The notes: generated by a model from the letters alone, not told the origin. A stretch of DNA of 25,762 nt from Spongiibacteraceae bacterium (GCA_030618505.1 JAUXDF010000004.1:1-25762), one strand, 5' to 3'; shown: positions 7,835 to 15,949, numbered from the stretch's first letter. Program-made: numbers and translations.

Positions 7835-9424
7835 ATGAATAAAACCACCAACTCCTTCCCTGTCCCTACTATTTTATTTGCCATTTTTTGCTTGGGTATC
7901 AGTGGATTTTGCTTTTTGATGGTGAGTGATTTTTATCATGATGATGCGATGATTTCTTTAAGGTATGCCTATAACTGGCTGGCTGGTGATGGCCTGACCT
8001 GGAATGCGGGGGAATATGTCGAGGGTTATACCAACTTTTTGTATGTGGTGGCGATCGCTTTGCTGGGTTACCTGGGCATGGATCTAAGAATTGCTTCGCA
8101 ATTTTTGGGTGTTAGCTCTTATCTGGCAATGGCGGGCGTTTTGCTTGCTTATATGTGGAGCTATGAGAAGCGACAGCCTGCCTCATCATTTGCCTTTAAA
8201 GCCTGCTGTTTGCTGCTGTTTAGTAGTATTTCCCTAGCCGCCTGGAGTGTGAGCGGTCTGGAAGCGGTGATGGTTAGCGCCTGGGTTGCCGGCGCGGTAG
8301 TTTGTTACCTGGTTTATCTGGAGAACAGCCAGAATAGCTATTTACTGTTCAGTAGCCTGCTTTTTGTGTTTGCCAGCCTGGCACGACTGGATGCAGGAAT
8401 ATTCCCGGCGATCAGCGGCTGTTTTTTACTAGGCTTGTGGATTAAGGGAAAAGTACCCTTTAAACAGGTGTTGATTTTTGCCGCTCCCGCACTGATCTAT
8501 CTGCCCTATTTATTTTGGAAATGGCACTACTACGGTGACATATTGCCGAACACCTTTTACGTCAAAGCGGGCTCGCTTAGCGCGGCAAAGTTTGGTTTTG
8601 GTTTTGCCTATTTATTGATGTATATATTTAGCCCGCCTTTTCTATACCTTTGGATAGCGGCGCTGGGTTTTCGTTATCGAGATAGAGTTGATCAAAAAGT
8701 ACAATATCTTTTTGTCCTGCTGATTTCACACGCGCTATATATAGTTTATGCCGGTGGTGATCACATGCCTGTTTTTCGTTTTTTTGTACCGATTCTTCCC
8801 GCCGCCTACCTTGCCTGCTATTTCCTGTTACGAACACCGGCCCCGCAGGCTGAAAATAAAACCAGTATGCTGGCTCGCTCAGCCCTTTTTCTCAGTATCG
8901 TATTGCAGTTTGTTTGGCCTATTTATTTGGTGAGCCCCTTTGCGCTGCCTGCCAAAGAGGATCCGGCCGCTTATATTGGCGGGATAGTCGGTAAGTACAT
9001 TGAGAGCAACTGGCCTGAAGGCAGTTTGATTGCCATCAATACCGCAGGCTCTACCGCGTATTATGCCCCGCGCCATCGCTTTATCGATATGCTGGGATTA
9101 AATGATGCACATATTGCTCGCACTGAACTAAAAATTCAGCTGCAATTAAGAGGACAAAAATTACCCGGGCATAATAAGGGTGATGGTGCTTATGTGCTGG
9201 AGCGAAAGCCTGATTATATTATTATTGGGCCCGCAGAAGGTGTTGTTGCAGAGGAGGCCTGGTTTCTTAGTGGTTATGAGTTGTCAAAGCTTGCAGCGTT
9301 TCACCAGCGTTATGAAAAAAGAACGGTTTTGCTGGATGTGCCAGATAAAAAATCAGATGATTTCTATAATGCGGTAGAGAATAGCCAGATCAAGTTTATT
9401 TATTATCAAAGAGCGGCGCCCTGA
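7835..9424 (+). CDS. GT-C fold membrane glycosyltransferase, AftB/GT89-like
   Basis: A polytopic membrane protein of 529 residues from the ATG at 7835. The same frame stays open to an ATG at 7721 (567 residues), but the extra 38 residues are polar and the first membrane segment begins about ten residues after the downstream Met. Neither start has a good ribosome-binding site, so the choice is uncertain. Right after the first membrane helix comes YHDDAMISLRYAYNWLAG (Asp36-Asp37), then NAGEYVEGYTNFLY. This pattern resembles the DDAF..R...N...G.GL.WN.GE.VEGYT signature of GT89-type arabinofuranosyltransferases and related GT-C enzymes. About ten membrane segments follow, then a soluble tail with NTAGSTAYYAP and IDMLGLND. 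It probably transfers a sugar from a polyprenyl phosphate to an envelope acceptor. It is convergent with the SGNH/MBOAT operon, 38 bp away. Confidence 0.75.
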   Translation: MNKTTNSFPVPTILFAIFCLGISGFCFLMVSDFYHDDAMISLRYAYNWLAGDGLTWNAGEYVEGYTNFLYVVAIALLGYLGMDLRIASQFLGVSSYLAMAGVLLAYMWSYEKRQPASSFAFKACCLLLFSSISLAAWSVSGLEAVMVSAWVAGAVVCYLVYLENSQNSYLLFSSLLFVFASLARLDAGIFPAISGCFLLGLWIKGKVPFKQVLIFAAPALIYLPYLFWKWHYYGDILPNTFYVKAGSLSAAKFGFGFAYLLMYIFSPPFLYLWIAALGFRYRDRVDQKVQYLFVLLISHALYIVYAGGDHMPVFRFFVPILPAAYLACYFLLRTPAPQAENKTSMLARSALFLSIVLQFVWPIYLVSPFALPAKEDPAAYIGGIVGKYIESNWPEGSLIAINTAGSTAYYAPRHRFIDMLGLNDAHIARTELKIQLQLRGQKLPGHNKGDGAYVLERKPDYIIIGPAEGVVAEEAWFLSGYELSKLAAFHQRYEKRTVLLDVPDKKSDDFYNAVENSQIKFIYYQRAAP

Positions 9425-9462
9425 TAAGTGGCACAGACTAAGTTAAACTCGGCTGAATGCTC

Positions 9463-10800
9463 TTACTTGCCTTCGTTATAATCTGCTGTAGATAGTTTTA
9501 GCGGATATTTGAAAAGAGGCACTAATCTGATTTTTACAGCGCCACCAAGTTCGTCGATCACAAAGCGGCAATCCTCGCGAGGCTGATAGATTTTGCTTGA
9601 AACAGTACCTTCGGCATTAATTTTTATCAGCGAAAAATCCCCCCTGGTTTCAATACACAAACTCATACGTTTGTGGCTTTCGGTGGAATCCCCTGCCAAT
9701 AGCAAATCAAGCACCTCCCCCTGTTTGATTATTGCGCTGTAGTCTGTGTTCAGGTATTTGCTCACAGTTACCTGTTTGCCCTCTGGGCTGTGTTCTTTGG
9801 CGTACTGATCAAAGCGTTGAAAAAAACCACTAATATTGTTTGCATCCAGGTTGATTGAATAATCTCCAAGCACATCGCATTGATGACAGATGTCGAAAAT
9901 ATCCTTGAGCATGAAGTCGAGAATATCAACGCGAATATGAGCAATATCCAGAAAGTTTTCCTGTAGCGCGCTAATCGGGTTTACGTACATCAGGTTATGG
10001 ACTGAGCCGAATGCGTCAATAACATCAGTGACAAAGCGCTGGTATTCATCAACCAGAGCAAACTTGAATAAAGCAGAAAACATCCAGCTGCTAACGGGCG
10101 TAATCCAGGTATTGATTGTTGAGTTGGGGTTGTTGTTAACGATGGCCTTATAGGTTTCTAGCAACTCGGTATTGTAATCATAACGGCCATAGAGTCGATT
10201 AATATAGAGGTTATGCTGATAAACAACGGGTACGCTTTCTAATGACAGGCTCTCGTTCTTTGGTAGAGGGCCATCAAGTTTATCCTTTAGTGGGCGATAA
10301 TCTGTCGGGTAACCCCATGTGCCATACTCCTTTTGATAGAGTTGCCAGCGTGGAAGAATATGTCTTTTGGTTAACAGATATTGGAAAGGTTTGTTTCGAC
10401 GATTAATAAAAAACTCAGGTTTTTCCGCCCAGTTACCAGCGTGGGTGTTGGAAGTAAAAAAATCCAGGCCAAGCAGAATATGAGATGGGTCTTTTTTGCA
10501 GGTATCCTTGTAATACTGAATGTACGCGGAATACTCCCGAGGATACATGCCGTGGGTTGAGAAGTTGTAAAATTTCAGGTTGTTAAGCTCAATATTACCA
10601 ATAGGAAATGTGCGAGAGCTACCTAAAATAATGCCGTCACTTTTACACCAGAAATCCTGATTTCGGTATAAGTTATTAACTTTATCCTGGCGGGAGTAAA
10701 AAGCCTGGCCAACCTGATAGTGATAGGCAAAATAGATACCAGAGCTTATTAATACCAGCGTGGTCAGCAAAAAAATTGAAAATTGCAGTTTAAATTTCAT
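9463..10800 (-). CDS. SGNH-hydrolase-like partner of MBOAT O-acyltransferase
   Basis: A 445-residue protein with a single N-terminal membrane anchor (about residues 7-25) and the rest predicted in the periplasm. GIILGSSRTFP (57-67) supplies a Gly-Ser-Ser-Arg block like the nucleophile region of SGNH/DltD/AlgJ-type proteins. FLDIAHIR (283-290) supplies a possible Asp285-x-x-His288 pair. The middle (about 80-230) is not recognisable to me. In known systems such as AlgI/AlgJ/AlgX, an MBOAT protein moves acyl groups across the membrane and an SGNH partner places them on a polysaccharide. The gene sits 5 bp downstream of the MBOAT gene, so co-expression is very likely. ATG at 10800 has no clear ribosome-binding site and may depend on coupling. 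The last 100 residues look like a small beta-rich add-on. Confidence 0.65.
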   Translation of the reverse strand: MKFKLQFSIFLLTTLVLISSGIYFAYHYQVGQAFYSRQDKVNNLYRNQDFWCKSDGIILGSSRTFPIGNIELNNLKFYNFSTHGMYPREYSAYIQYYKDTCKKDPSHILLGLDFFTSNTHAGNWAEKPEFFINRRNKPFQYLLTKRHILPRWQLYQKEYGTWGYPTDYRPLKDKLDGPLPKNESLSLESVPVVYQHNLYINRLYGRYDYNTELLETYKAIVNNNPNSTINTWITPVSSWMFSALFKFALVDEYQRFVTDVIDAFGSVHNLMYVNPISALQENFLDIAHIRVDILDFMLKDIFDICHQCDVLGDYSINLDANNISGFFQRFDQYAKEHSPEGKQVTVSKYLNTDYSAIIKQGEVLDLLLAGDSTESHKRMSLCIETRGDFSLIKINAEGTVSSKIYQPREDCRFVIDELGGAVKIRLVPLFKYPLKLSTADYNEGK

Positions 10801-10805
10801 AATGG

Positions 10806-12320
10806 TTAAAACTGAAAATAAAGAAATTGGCTACCCTGATTGATAAACAATACAGAGATAGAAAATAAAAATGCCGCATAAAACGCGTAAAGTACATTAG
10901 TGCTGCTCTGAGCTTTGGCAACAATTTGCTGGCTGTTGATAGTAATACTGGCTAACAGCAGGCAAATGGTCAGGGATATAAAACCGTTTTGATGGCCAAA
11001 ATTAAGGATATATAAATAGGGTGAGGAAATAGTGTTTAGTGGATCCAAGCCAAGATCGAGCATATGAGGATAAAGGTTGTAGGGAGTCAGATGGCCGTTA
11101 AGTCCGAACATGCCCTTGAGCATCGCAATGGCACCATCCATTGTGAGCGCGCGGAAAAAGACCCAGGCAACTACCACCGATAAAAAAGTGAGTAGCCAGG
11201 CAAAAAAACGATAGACCATCAACAGAGGCTTGGGAAACGCGCTAACCGTAGAGCCAGTGAGTGTTTGCCAAAAGTGATTAATTACCAGATAAAACCCGTG
11301 CAGTCCTCCCCAGATAATAAAGTTCCAGCCTGCCCCGTGCCATAGCCCGCCGAGTAGCATGGTGATCATTAGGTTCGTGTGCTTTCTGCTGGTACCATTG
11401 CGGTTGCCGCCCAAGGGGATATAAATATAATCTCTAAGGAAGCGGCTTAATGTCATATGCCAGCGCCGCCAAAACTCGGTGATATTCACTGACTTGTAGG
11501 GCGAGTTAAAGTTAAGGGGCAGAGCAATACCAAACATCAGCGCCGAGCCAATTGCCATATCGGCATAACCACTAAAGTCAAAATAGAGCTGAAAGGTATA
11601 AGCCAGAGCGCCTCCCCAGGCATCCATAAAATACAAAGTTGCACCACTATCCGCTGCATTAAAGGCATTATTGGCAAAAGAAGATATGCCATCGGCAATA
11701 ACAATTTTTTTAAACAATCCAAGACTGAAAAAATAGGCGCCCAGATAAATATTTTTCAGCATATCACCCGGTTGTAGCCGCTTTTGAAACTGAGGCATCA
11801 TCTCTTTGTGATGAACGATGGGGCCAGCGATTAGCTGCGGGAAAAAAGTGACAAATAGAGTGTAATGAATAAAGTTATATTCTCGAGTTTCGGCTTTATA
11901 GGAGTCAACCAGATAGGCAATCTGCTGAAAGGTAAAAAACGATATAGCTAGCGGCAAGACGATATTTTGAAAGATGTAGGCAGAATCAGTTATTTGGGCA
12001 ATGGTGTTCAGAAGGAAGTCGGTGTATTTGAAATAACCGAGCAAAACCAGGTTGGCGCTAATGCCGGCGGCGAGAATGAGTTTCTTCCTGGTACCTTCGC
12101 TCGATCTTGAGAGAAAGGTACCCAGCGTATAGTTAAAAGAGATTGAAATAATAATAATGGCCAGGTACTTATAATTCCACCAGCCGTAAAAAAACAATGA
12201 GCACACAACGAGTAAAAGGTAGCGGGCTTCGTTCTTCTTTATATAGGCACTACACAGGTAATAAGCCAACAATACAATTGGCAAGAAAAAAAATACAAAT
12301 TCAATGGAATTAAATAACAT
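10806..12320 (-). CDS. MBOAT family O-acyltransferase (AlgI-like)
   Basis: A 504-residue multi-spanning protein of the AlgI/DltB branch of the MBOAT family. Clear family motifs are FVTFFPQLIAGPIVHHKEM (156-174), YFDFSGYADMAIG (246-258), NITEFWRRWHMTLSRFLRDY (279-298) and MLLGGLWHGAGWNF (321-334). His328 in the LWHG motif is the conserved, probably catalytic histidine and His288 is the second conserved one. The protein should transfer acyl groups, commonly acetyl, to a periplasmic or cell-surface polymer together with the SGNH-like protein encoded next. No alginate synthesis gene is present, so the acceptor is unlikely to be alginate. It may be the product of the neighbouring GT-C enzymes (inference). 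Length is typical. The start ATG at 12320 is preceded by a purine-rich stretch. Confidence 0.9.
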   Translation of the reverse strand: MLFNSIEFVFFFLPIVLLAYYLCSAYIKKNEARYLLLVVCSLFFYGWWNYKYLAIIIISISFNYTLGTFLSRSSEGTRKKLILAAGISANLVLLGYFKYTDFLLNTIAQITDSAYIFQNIVLPLAISFFTFQQIAYLVDSYKAETREYNFIHYTLFVTFFPQLIAGPIVHHKEMMPQFQKRLQPGDMLKNIYLGAYFFSLGLFKKIVIADGISSFANNAFNAADSGATLYFMDAWGGALAYTFQLYFDFSGYADMAIGSALMFGIALPLNFNSPYKSVNITEFWRRWHMTLSRFLRDYIYIPLGGNRNGTSRKHTNLMITMLLGGLWHGAGWNFIIWGGLHGFYLVINHFWQTLTGSTVSAFPKPLLMVYRFFAWLLTFLSVVVAWVFFRALTMDGAIAMLKGMFGLNGHLTPYNLYPHMLDLGLDPLNTISSPYLYILNFGHQNGFISLTICLLLASITINSQQIVAKAQSSTNVLYAFYAAFLFSISVLFINQGSQFLYFQF

Positions 12321-12390
12321 CTTTTGTCTCTAGGGGCTCCGTGAATACGCAGGTTTCAATCATCGTATTACAGCAAGCTTGGCGCGCTGA

Positions 12391-12431
12391 TTTAGTCGCT
12401 TGATCAAAAAGAGTATGTTTGAGCGACTAAA
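12391..12431 (-). promoter_or_regulatory. 10-bp inverted repeat in the leader of the MBOAT operon
   Basis: The arms TTTAGTCGCT (12391-12400) and AGCGACTAAA (12422-12431) are exact inverted repeats with a 21-nt spacer. Inner bases TCAAA and TTTGA can extend the stem. It lies 71-111 bp upstream of the MBOAT start and downstream of the candidate -10 box. It could therefore fold in the 5' leader RNA or be a regulator site. No T-run follows on either strand, so it is not a simple terminator. Confidence 0.4.
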
Positions 12432-12470
12432 CCATAATTTGAGTGCAGTCTGACGTGGCCCAAAGCCCTT

Positions 12471-12511
12471 ATTATACAGGTGCTGGTGAATCATTATATT
12501 TATCACCTGTA
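12471..12511 (-). promoter_or_regulatory. Candidate -10 box with overlapping operator-like dyad
   Basis: On the minus strand a perfect TATAAT lies at 12476-12471, about 150 bp before the MBOAT start codon. An exact inverted repeat, TACAGGTG (12475-12482) and CACCTGTA (12504-12511), overlaps the box and covers the space where the -35 element would be. No good -35 is seen at 17 bp, which fits a regulated promoter, but this is inference from a short motif. Confidence 0.3.
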
Positions 12512-12950
12512 AATGTGCATAACTAATTGTAATTATTGGTTATTTTACGATATCAAAGTACTATTTTTGCCCATTTTTAACAAAGTCGGATCAGGGCCGC
12601 ATATCCCGCCAACTCTATCATAAATGCCAGAATATGGGAATATTGTGTGATCTTTTCGGCTTGCCTCCCATTTACTTTAATAGTTGCTGCTAAGCTGTTG
12701 AACTACAGGTTAAGTGTGGGTAGACTGCCGACGGTCAATCAGCTTGATCCTTGGGCTAGTAGCAAACATTGCAATTTCTTTTGCTAGTGTCTATATAGTA
12801 AGCAAAGCAATAAAAACTAATAATCAGATGTTGGCAGTTCATAGAGCAAATTTTACTTAATAATCACCTGGGTTTGAGAATCAAGTGTTGTCTTTGCTGT
12901 AAGTTATTACCGACAACCAGACTAAAATACTAGCAACTGGGAGCAACACA

Positions 12951-14672
12951 ATGCAGCAACTCGGGGGTCTGGATTCCATGTTTGTTCACGCCGAACAAAA
13001 GGGTTTGCCCATGCATATCTCGTCTTTTTCGGTCTATGACCAGACCGGCTCAAGACAGGGTGATGGGACACAAAGATCGCAGGACAGCAATCGGGTTGAT
13101 TTTCAGGCGATTGTCGATTTTTATCAAAACGTTATCAGTCAAAAGCTACCTATATTGCGCTCCAAGCTGGTGCCGGTGCCGATGAATCTGGATCAGCCTT
13201 ATTGGGCCGAAGATACCGATTTTAATATTGATTATCATATGCGCTATACCGCATTGCCTGCTCCGGGAGGTTGGGATGAGCTGTGTGGGCTGTTGGCCAA
13301 GCTACATTCCCAGCCCCTGGATCGTCAACACCCGCTCTGGGAAGCCTATGTGATTGATGGGTTACATACCGCCATGGATGTACCAGAGGGTTGTTTTGGA
13401 ATCTTTTTTAAGGTGCATCATGCCATTATGGATGGTGAGACCGGAATGGCTATTTTTACCGCCCTGCATTCGATGGAAAAAAATGGCACGCTCACCACAT
13501 CCGGTGCCAATATCCCTGTTCAGCCGCAAATGGGGCGCCTGGCTTTATTGCGTAAAGCCTATTGGCAAAACACCACGCGCACCTACAACTTTGTTAAAAT
13601 TGTCGCCAGTGCGATACCGGTTTATCGGAAAATACGCAAAAGTATCAGTGAAAATAAACTGCGCCTTATCGAAAATAAACCCAAAACTCGCTTTAATCGC
13701 GAAATTAGCGCTGCACGGGTAGTAACTCGGGTAGAAATGCCGCTGAGTGAAATTCGTGCAATTAAGGCGCTGGTACCACAGGCAAAAGTCAACGACGTTG
13801 CCCTCGCGATTATTGGTGGAGCGCTACGTCGTTATCTGGCCTTCCATGGCGAGCTTCCGGCTAATTCGCTGGTGGCCAGCACGCCAATTAATGTTCGTTC
13901 AAAGAAAAAAGAAAATACTGAAAACAAAGCCAATATGCTCAGTGTGATGAACTGTATATTGGGCACTGACATTGAAGATCCAAAACTACGCCTGCAGGCA
14001 GTTTATGAAGGCAGCCAGATGTCCAAGGCCCTTGCAGATGAGATGGGTCATGATTTGTTAAATGATTTGACGGATTGCCTCTACGCTGGAGTGGCCTCTT
14101 GGGGGCTACGCAAGGTGACTGAGTCAGGGATATTATCTTTGCTGCCCCCGGCTAATCACACCATTGTTACTAACGTAACAGGTATTCCTATTCCCTTTTA
14201 TCTCTGTGGTTGTGAGCTGGTGGATTCTTTTGGTTTAGGGCCACTGTTACCTAATACTGGCACCTTCCATACGGTATCAAGCATCTATGACCGGTTTTCA
14301 ATATCTATTGTCTCTGACCGGGTGATGATGCCTGATCCGGCTTTCTATCGTGAGTGCATGATGGAGGCGTTTCAGGAGTTGCTTGCTCTGTGCGAACCCC
14401 ATGAGGTTCTCGTCGAGCATAGCAATGAGCCCTCGACGTGTGCTCAACAGCTTAGGGTTGCCAGCGGTAACGAGACGGCAAAAGATGGATTGAATAACCA
14501 GGTAATTAATAGCTGTAAAAAAGTGCTCAGTGAGGATGTTTCAGCTGAGCAGCCTGCTGCTTGTGAGCTTGAAGAGATGATTTCGTTGTTGTTGAACGGG
14601 GAGAAAAACGAGCAAGGAAGTGAAAAACTGAGCAAGAAAACCCCGGTTTCCTCGCAACAAAGTACCGGCTGA
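12951..14672 (+). CDS. Wax ester synthase/diacylglycerol acyltransferase (WS/DGAT)
   Basis: A 573-residue bifunctional acyltransferase that uses acyl-CoA to esterify fatty alcohols or diacylglycerol, making storage wax esters or triacylglycerols at the membrane/lipid-droplet surface. The opening QLGGLDSMFVHAE, the PLWEAYVIDGL block (128-138) and the active-site motif VHHAIMDGETG (His156-His157...Asp161-Gly162) are diagnostic. The second half carries the conserved NDVALAIIGGALRRYL region. It is longer than the usual 450-480 residues. There is a polar insertion at about 31-50 after SVYD, and a low-complexity Ser/Glu/Lys tail of about 90 residues after the conserved domain. The start ATG at 12951 has GGGAG 8 nt upstream. 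A strong terminator follows at 14738. The patatin lipase and acyl-CoA synthetase further right could act on the same lipid pool. Confidence 0.93.
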   Translation: MQQLGGLDSMFVHAEQKGLPMHISSFSVYDQTGSRQGDGTQRSQDSNRVDFQAIVDFYQNVISQKLPILRSKLVPVPMNLDQPYWAEDTDFNIDYHMRYTALPAPGGWDELCGLLAKLHSQPLDRQHPLWEAYVIDGLHTAMDVPEGCFGIFFKVHHAIMDGETGMAIFTALHSMEKNGTLTTSGANIPVQPQMGRLALLRKAYWQNTTRTYNFVKIVASAIPVYRKIRKSISENKLRLIENKPKTRFNREISAARVVTRVEMPLSEIRAIKALVPQAKVNDVALAIIGGALRRYLAFHGELPANSLVASTPINVRSKKKENTENKANMLSVMNCILGTDIEDPKLRLQAVYEGSQMSKALADEMGHDLLNDLTDCLYAGVASWGLRKVTESGILSLLPPANHTIVTNVTGIPIPFYLCGCELVDSFGLGPLLPNTGTFHTVSSIYDRFSISIVSDRVMMPDPAFYRECMMEAFQELLALCEPHEVLVEHSNEPSTCAQQLRVASGNETAKDGLNNQVINSCKKVLSEDVSAEQPAACELEEMISLLLNGEKNEQGSEKLSKKTPVSSQQSTG

Positions 14673-14737
14673 CACCTAACAACAAACTCTGGTTTTACAC
14701 CGCTGCTTGCCCCCCTTAGAATAGAGATTTTTTAGGG

Positions 14738-14771
14738 GCCCTGAATGATTGCAATCATTCGGGGCTTTCTT
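14738..14771 (+). terminator. Rho-independent terminator after WS/DGAT
   Basis: A perfect 28-bp dyad (14738-14765, with one T-G wobble pair) is centred on GAATGATTGCAATCATTC and flanked by GCCC/GGGC. It is followed directly by TTTCTT. It lies about 65 bp after the WS/DGAT stop and just before the GTPase ribosome-binding site. It ends WS/DGAT transcription and implies that the GTPase start is downstream of it. Confidence 0.8.
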
Positions 14772-14789
14772 CGCCAGTTTGGGGGAATT

Positions 14790-15719
14790 ATGAGTATTCA
14801 GTGGTATCCCGGTCATATGCATAAGGCGCAAAAGCAGATCAAAGAGCTGCTGCCGGACATCCATATTATTATCGAAGTGCTCGACGCCCGCCTGCCTTAC
14901 AGTAGCGACAACCCTATGATCGCCAGGCTGCGTGGGGAAAAACCCTGTATAAAAATTCTCAATAAGAGCGATCTTGCCGACCCCGCGATTACCGAACAGT
15001 GGCTTGCTTATCTGGAGCAGGAGCAAGGGGTTAAAGCTTATGCGCTGTGCAGTGAGAAAACCGGCGAAGTGCGTACTTTAACGGATCTTTGTCGAAGCAT
15101 GTTGCCGGCCAAGGAAAAAAGTATAAGAGCAATACATGCCTTGATTATGGGTATCCCCAATGTGGGTAAATCGACCCTGATTAATATTATGACCGGCAGG
15201 ACAATTGCTAAAACCGGCAATGAGCCAGCGGTGACCAAAGGGCAGCAAAAAATCAATTTGGGTAACGGCATTATTCTCTTTGATACCCCCGGCATGTTAT
15301 GGCCGAAAGTGGAAAATGAAAATAGTGGATATCGCTTAGCAGCTAGTGGGGCCATTAAAGACACCGCAATGGATTATGATGATGTCGGGTTTTTTGCTGC
15401 TGATTACCTTCTGAAGGCCTATCCTGAGCAACTCAAAGCACGCTACCAGCTGGAGTTATTGCCCGCTAGCGAGCTTGAGTTATTGGAGGCGATAGGCAAA
15501 AAACGCGGTTGCTTGGGCGGTGGTGGACGAGTTGATCTGGTTAAGGTATCACGTTTGTTGTTGACAGATTTTCGTGCGGGTATTTTGGGCAGGATAAGCC
15601 TGGAAACTCCGGAAATGATCGCAAAGGAGAAAGTTGAACTGGAAATATATCTGGCTGAAAAAACCTCCAAGAAAAAAGAGCGTTTAAAGAAGTTTAAAAA
15701 TAAGCGCAAAAAACATTAA
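14790..15719 (+). CDS. RbgA/YlqF-type ribosome biogenesis GTPase
   Basis: A 309-residue circularly permuted GTPase. G-motifs come in the permuted order G4-G5-G1-G2-G3: NKSD at 58-61, CSEKTGE at 87-93, GIPNVGKST at 121-129, Thr149 in PAVTKG and DTPG at 165-168. The opening IQWYPGHMHKAQKQIKE is the RbgA/YlqF signature. In Bacillus, RbgA helps late assembly of the 50S subunit, and a similar role is expected here. The C-terminus is a very basic Lys-rich tail that fits rRNA binding. The frame is open to an ATG at 14745, but that codon lies inside the terminator stem. ATG at 14790 has GGGGGAA 3-8 nt upstream and gives the family's normal N-terminus. Confidence 0.92.
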   Translation: MSIQWYPGHMHKAQKQIKELLPDIHIIIEVLDARLPYSSDNPMIARLRGEKPCIKILNKSDLADPAITEQWLAYLEQEQGVKAYALCSEKTGEVRTLTDLCRSMLPAKEKSIRAIHALIMGIPNVGKSTLINIMTGRTIAKTGNEPAVTKGQQKINLGNGIILFDTPGMLWPKVENENSGYRLAASGAIKDTAMDYDDVGFFAADYLLKAYPEQLKARYQLELLPASELELLEAIGKKRGCLGGGGRVDLVKVSRLLLTDFRAGILGRISLETPEMIAKEKVELEIYLAEKTSKKKERLKKFKNKRKKH

Positions 15720-15739
15720 TATACAGCGAGTTTAAAACG

Positions 15740-15949
15740 GGCTCAGTCCTGAATGGCTTAGTTAAGCCGAACTTCGCCGGTTTTGCCCCCTCTCCCGCTT
15801 GCGGGAGAGGGTTGGGGAGAGGGAAAAGTATGGCCGCAGGCCTTAAATTAACGGCTTCGCCGCACCCCTCATCCTAACCTTCTCCCCAAGGAGAAGGGAC
15901 TAAAAGCCGTGATCCGTCTTAACTAAGTGATGCCATTCGGCTCAGTCCT
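15740..15949. mobile_element. 188-bp MITE/REPIN-like element with 11-bp flanking direct repeat
   Basis: The element spans 15751-15938. It begins GAATGGC and ends GCCATTC, with inner inverted arms TTAGTTAAG (15758-15766) and CTTAACTAAG (15918-15927). It is bounded on both sides by the exact 11-bp direct repeat GGCTCAGTCCT (15740-15750 and 15939-15949), as expected for a target duplication. Inside are two diverged, inverted REP-like units. The first has an 11-bp-arm hairpin CCCTCTCCCGC/GCGGGAGAGGG (15788-15798, 15801-15811). The second has arms CCTTCTCC/GGAGAAGG (15878-15885, 15890-15897). There is no coding capacity. It sits between two convergent genes, and the right-hand duplicate contains the RoxA stop codon. 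It may serve as a two-way terminator. Confidence 0.8.

Larger units (their letters stand above)
12321..12950. other. Divergent intergenic region, MBOAT operon / WS-DGAT
   Basis: 630 bp without a credible gene. It contains two dyads near the MBOAT side (12391-12431 and 12475-12511, listed separately) and a TATAAT box on the minus strand at 12476-12471. Towards the WS/DGAT side the DNA is AT-rich, and I see no strong promoter or hairpin there. Confidence 0.5.

Noticed and set aside
9463..12320. Alginate O-acetylation operon
   Set aside because: The MBOAT protein is AlgI-like, but no alginate polymerase, epimerase or other alg gene is present. AlgI-like proteins serve many polymers.
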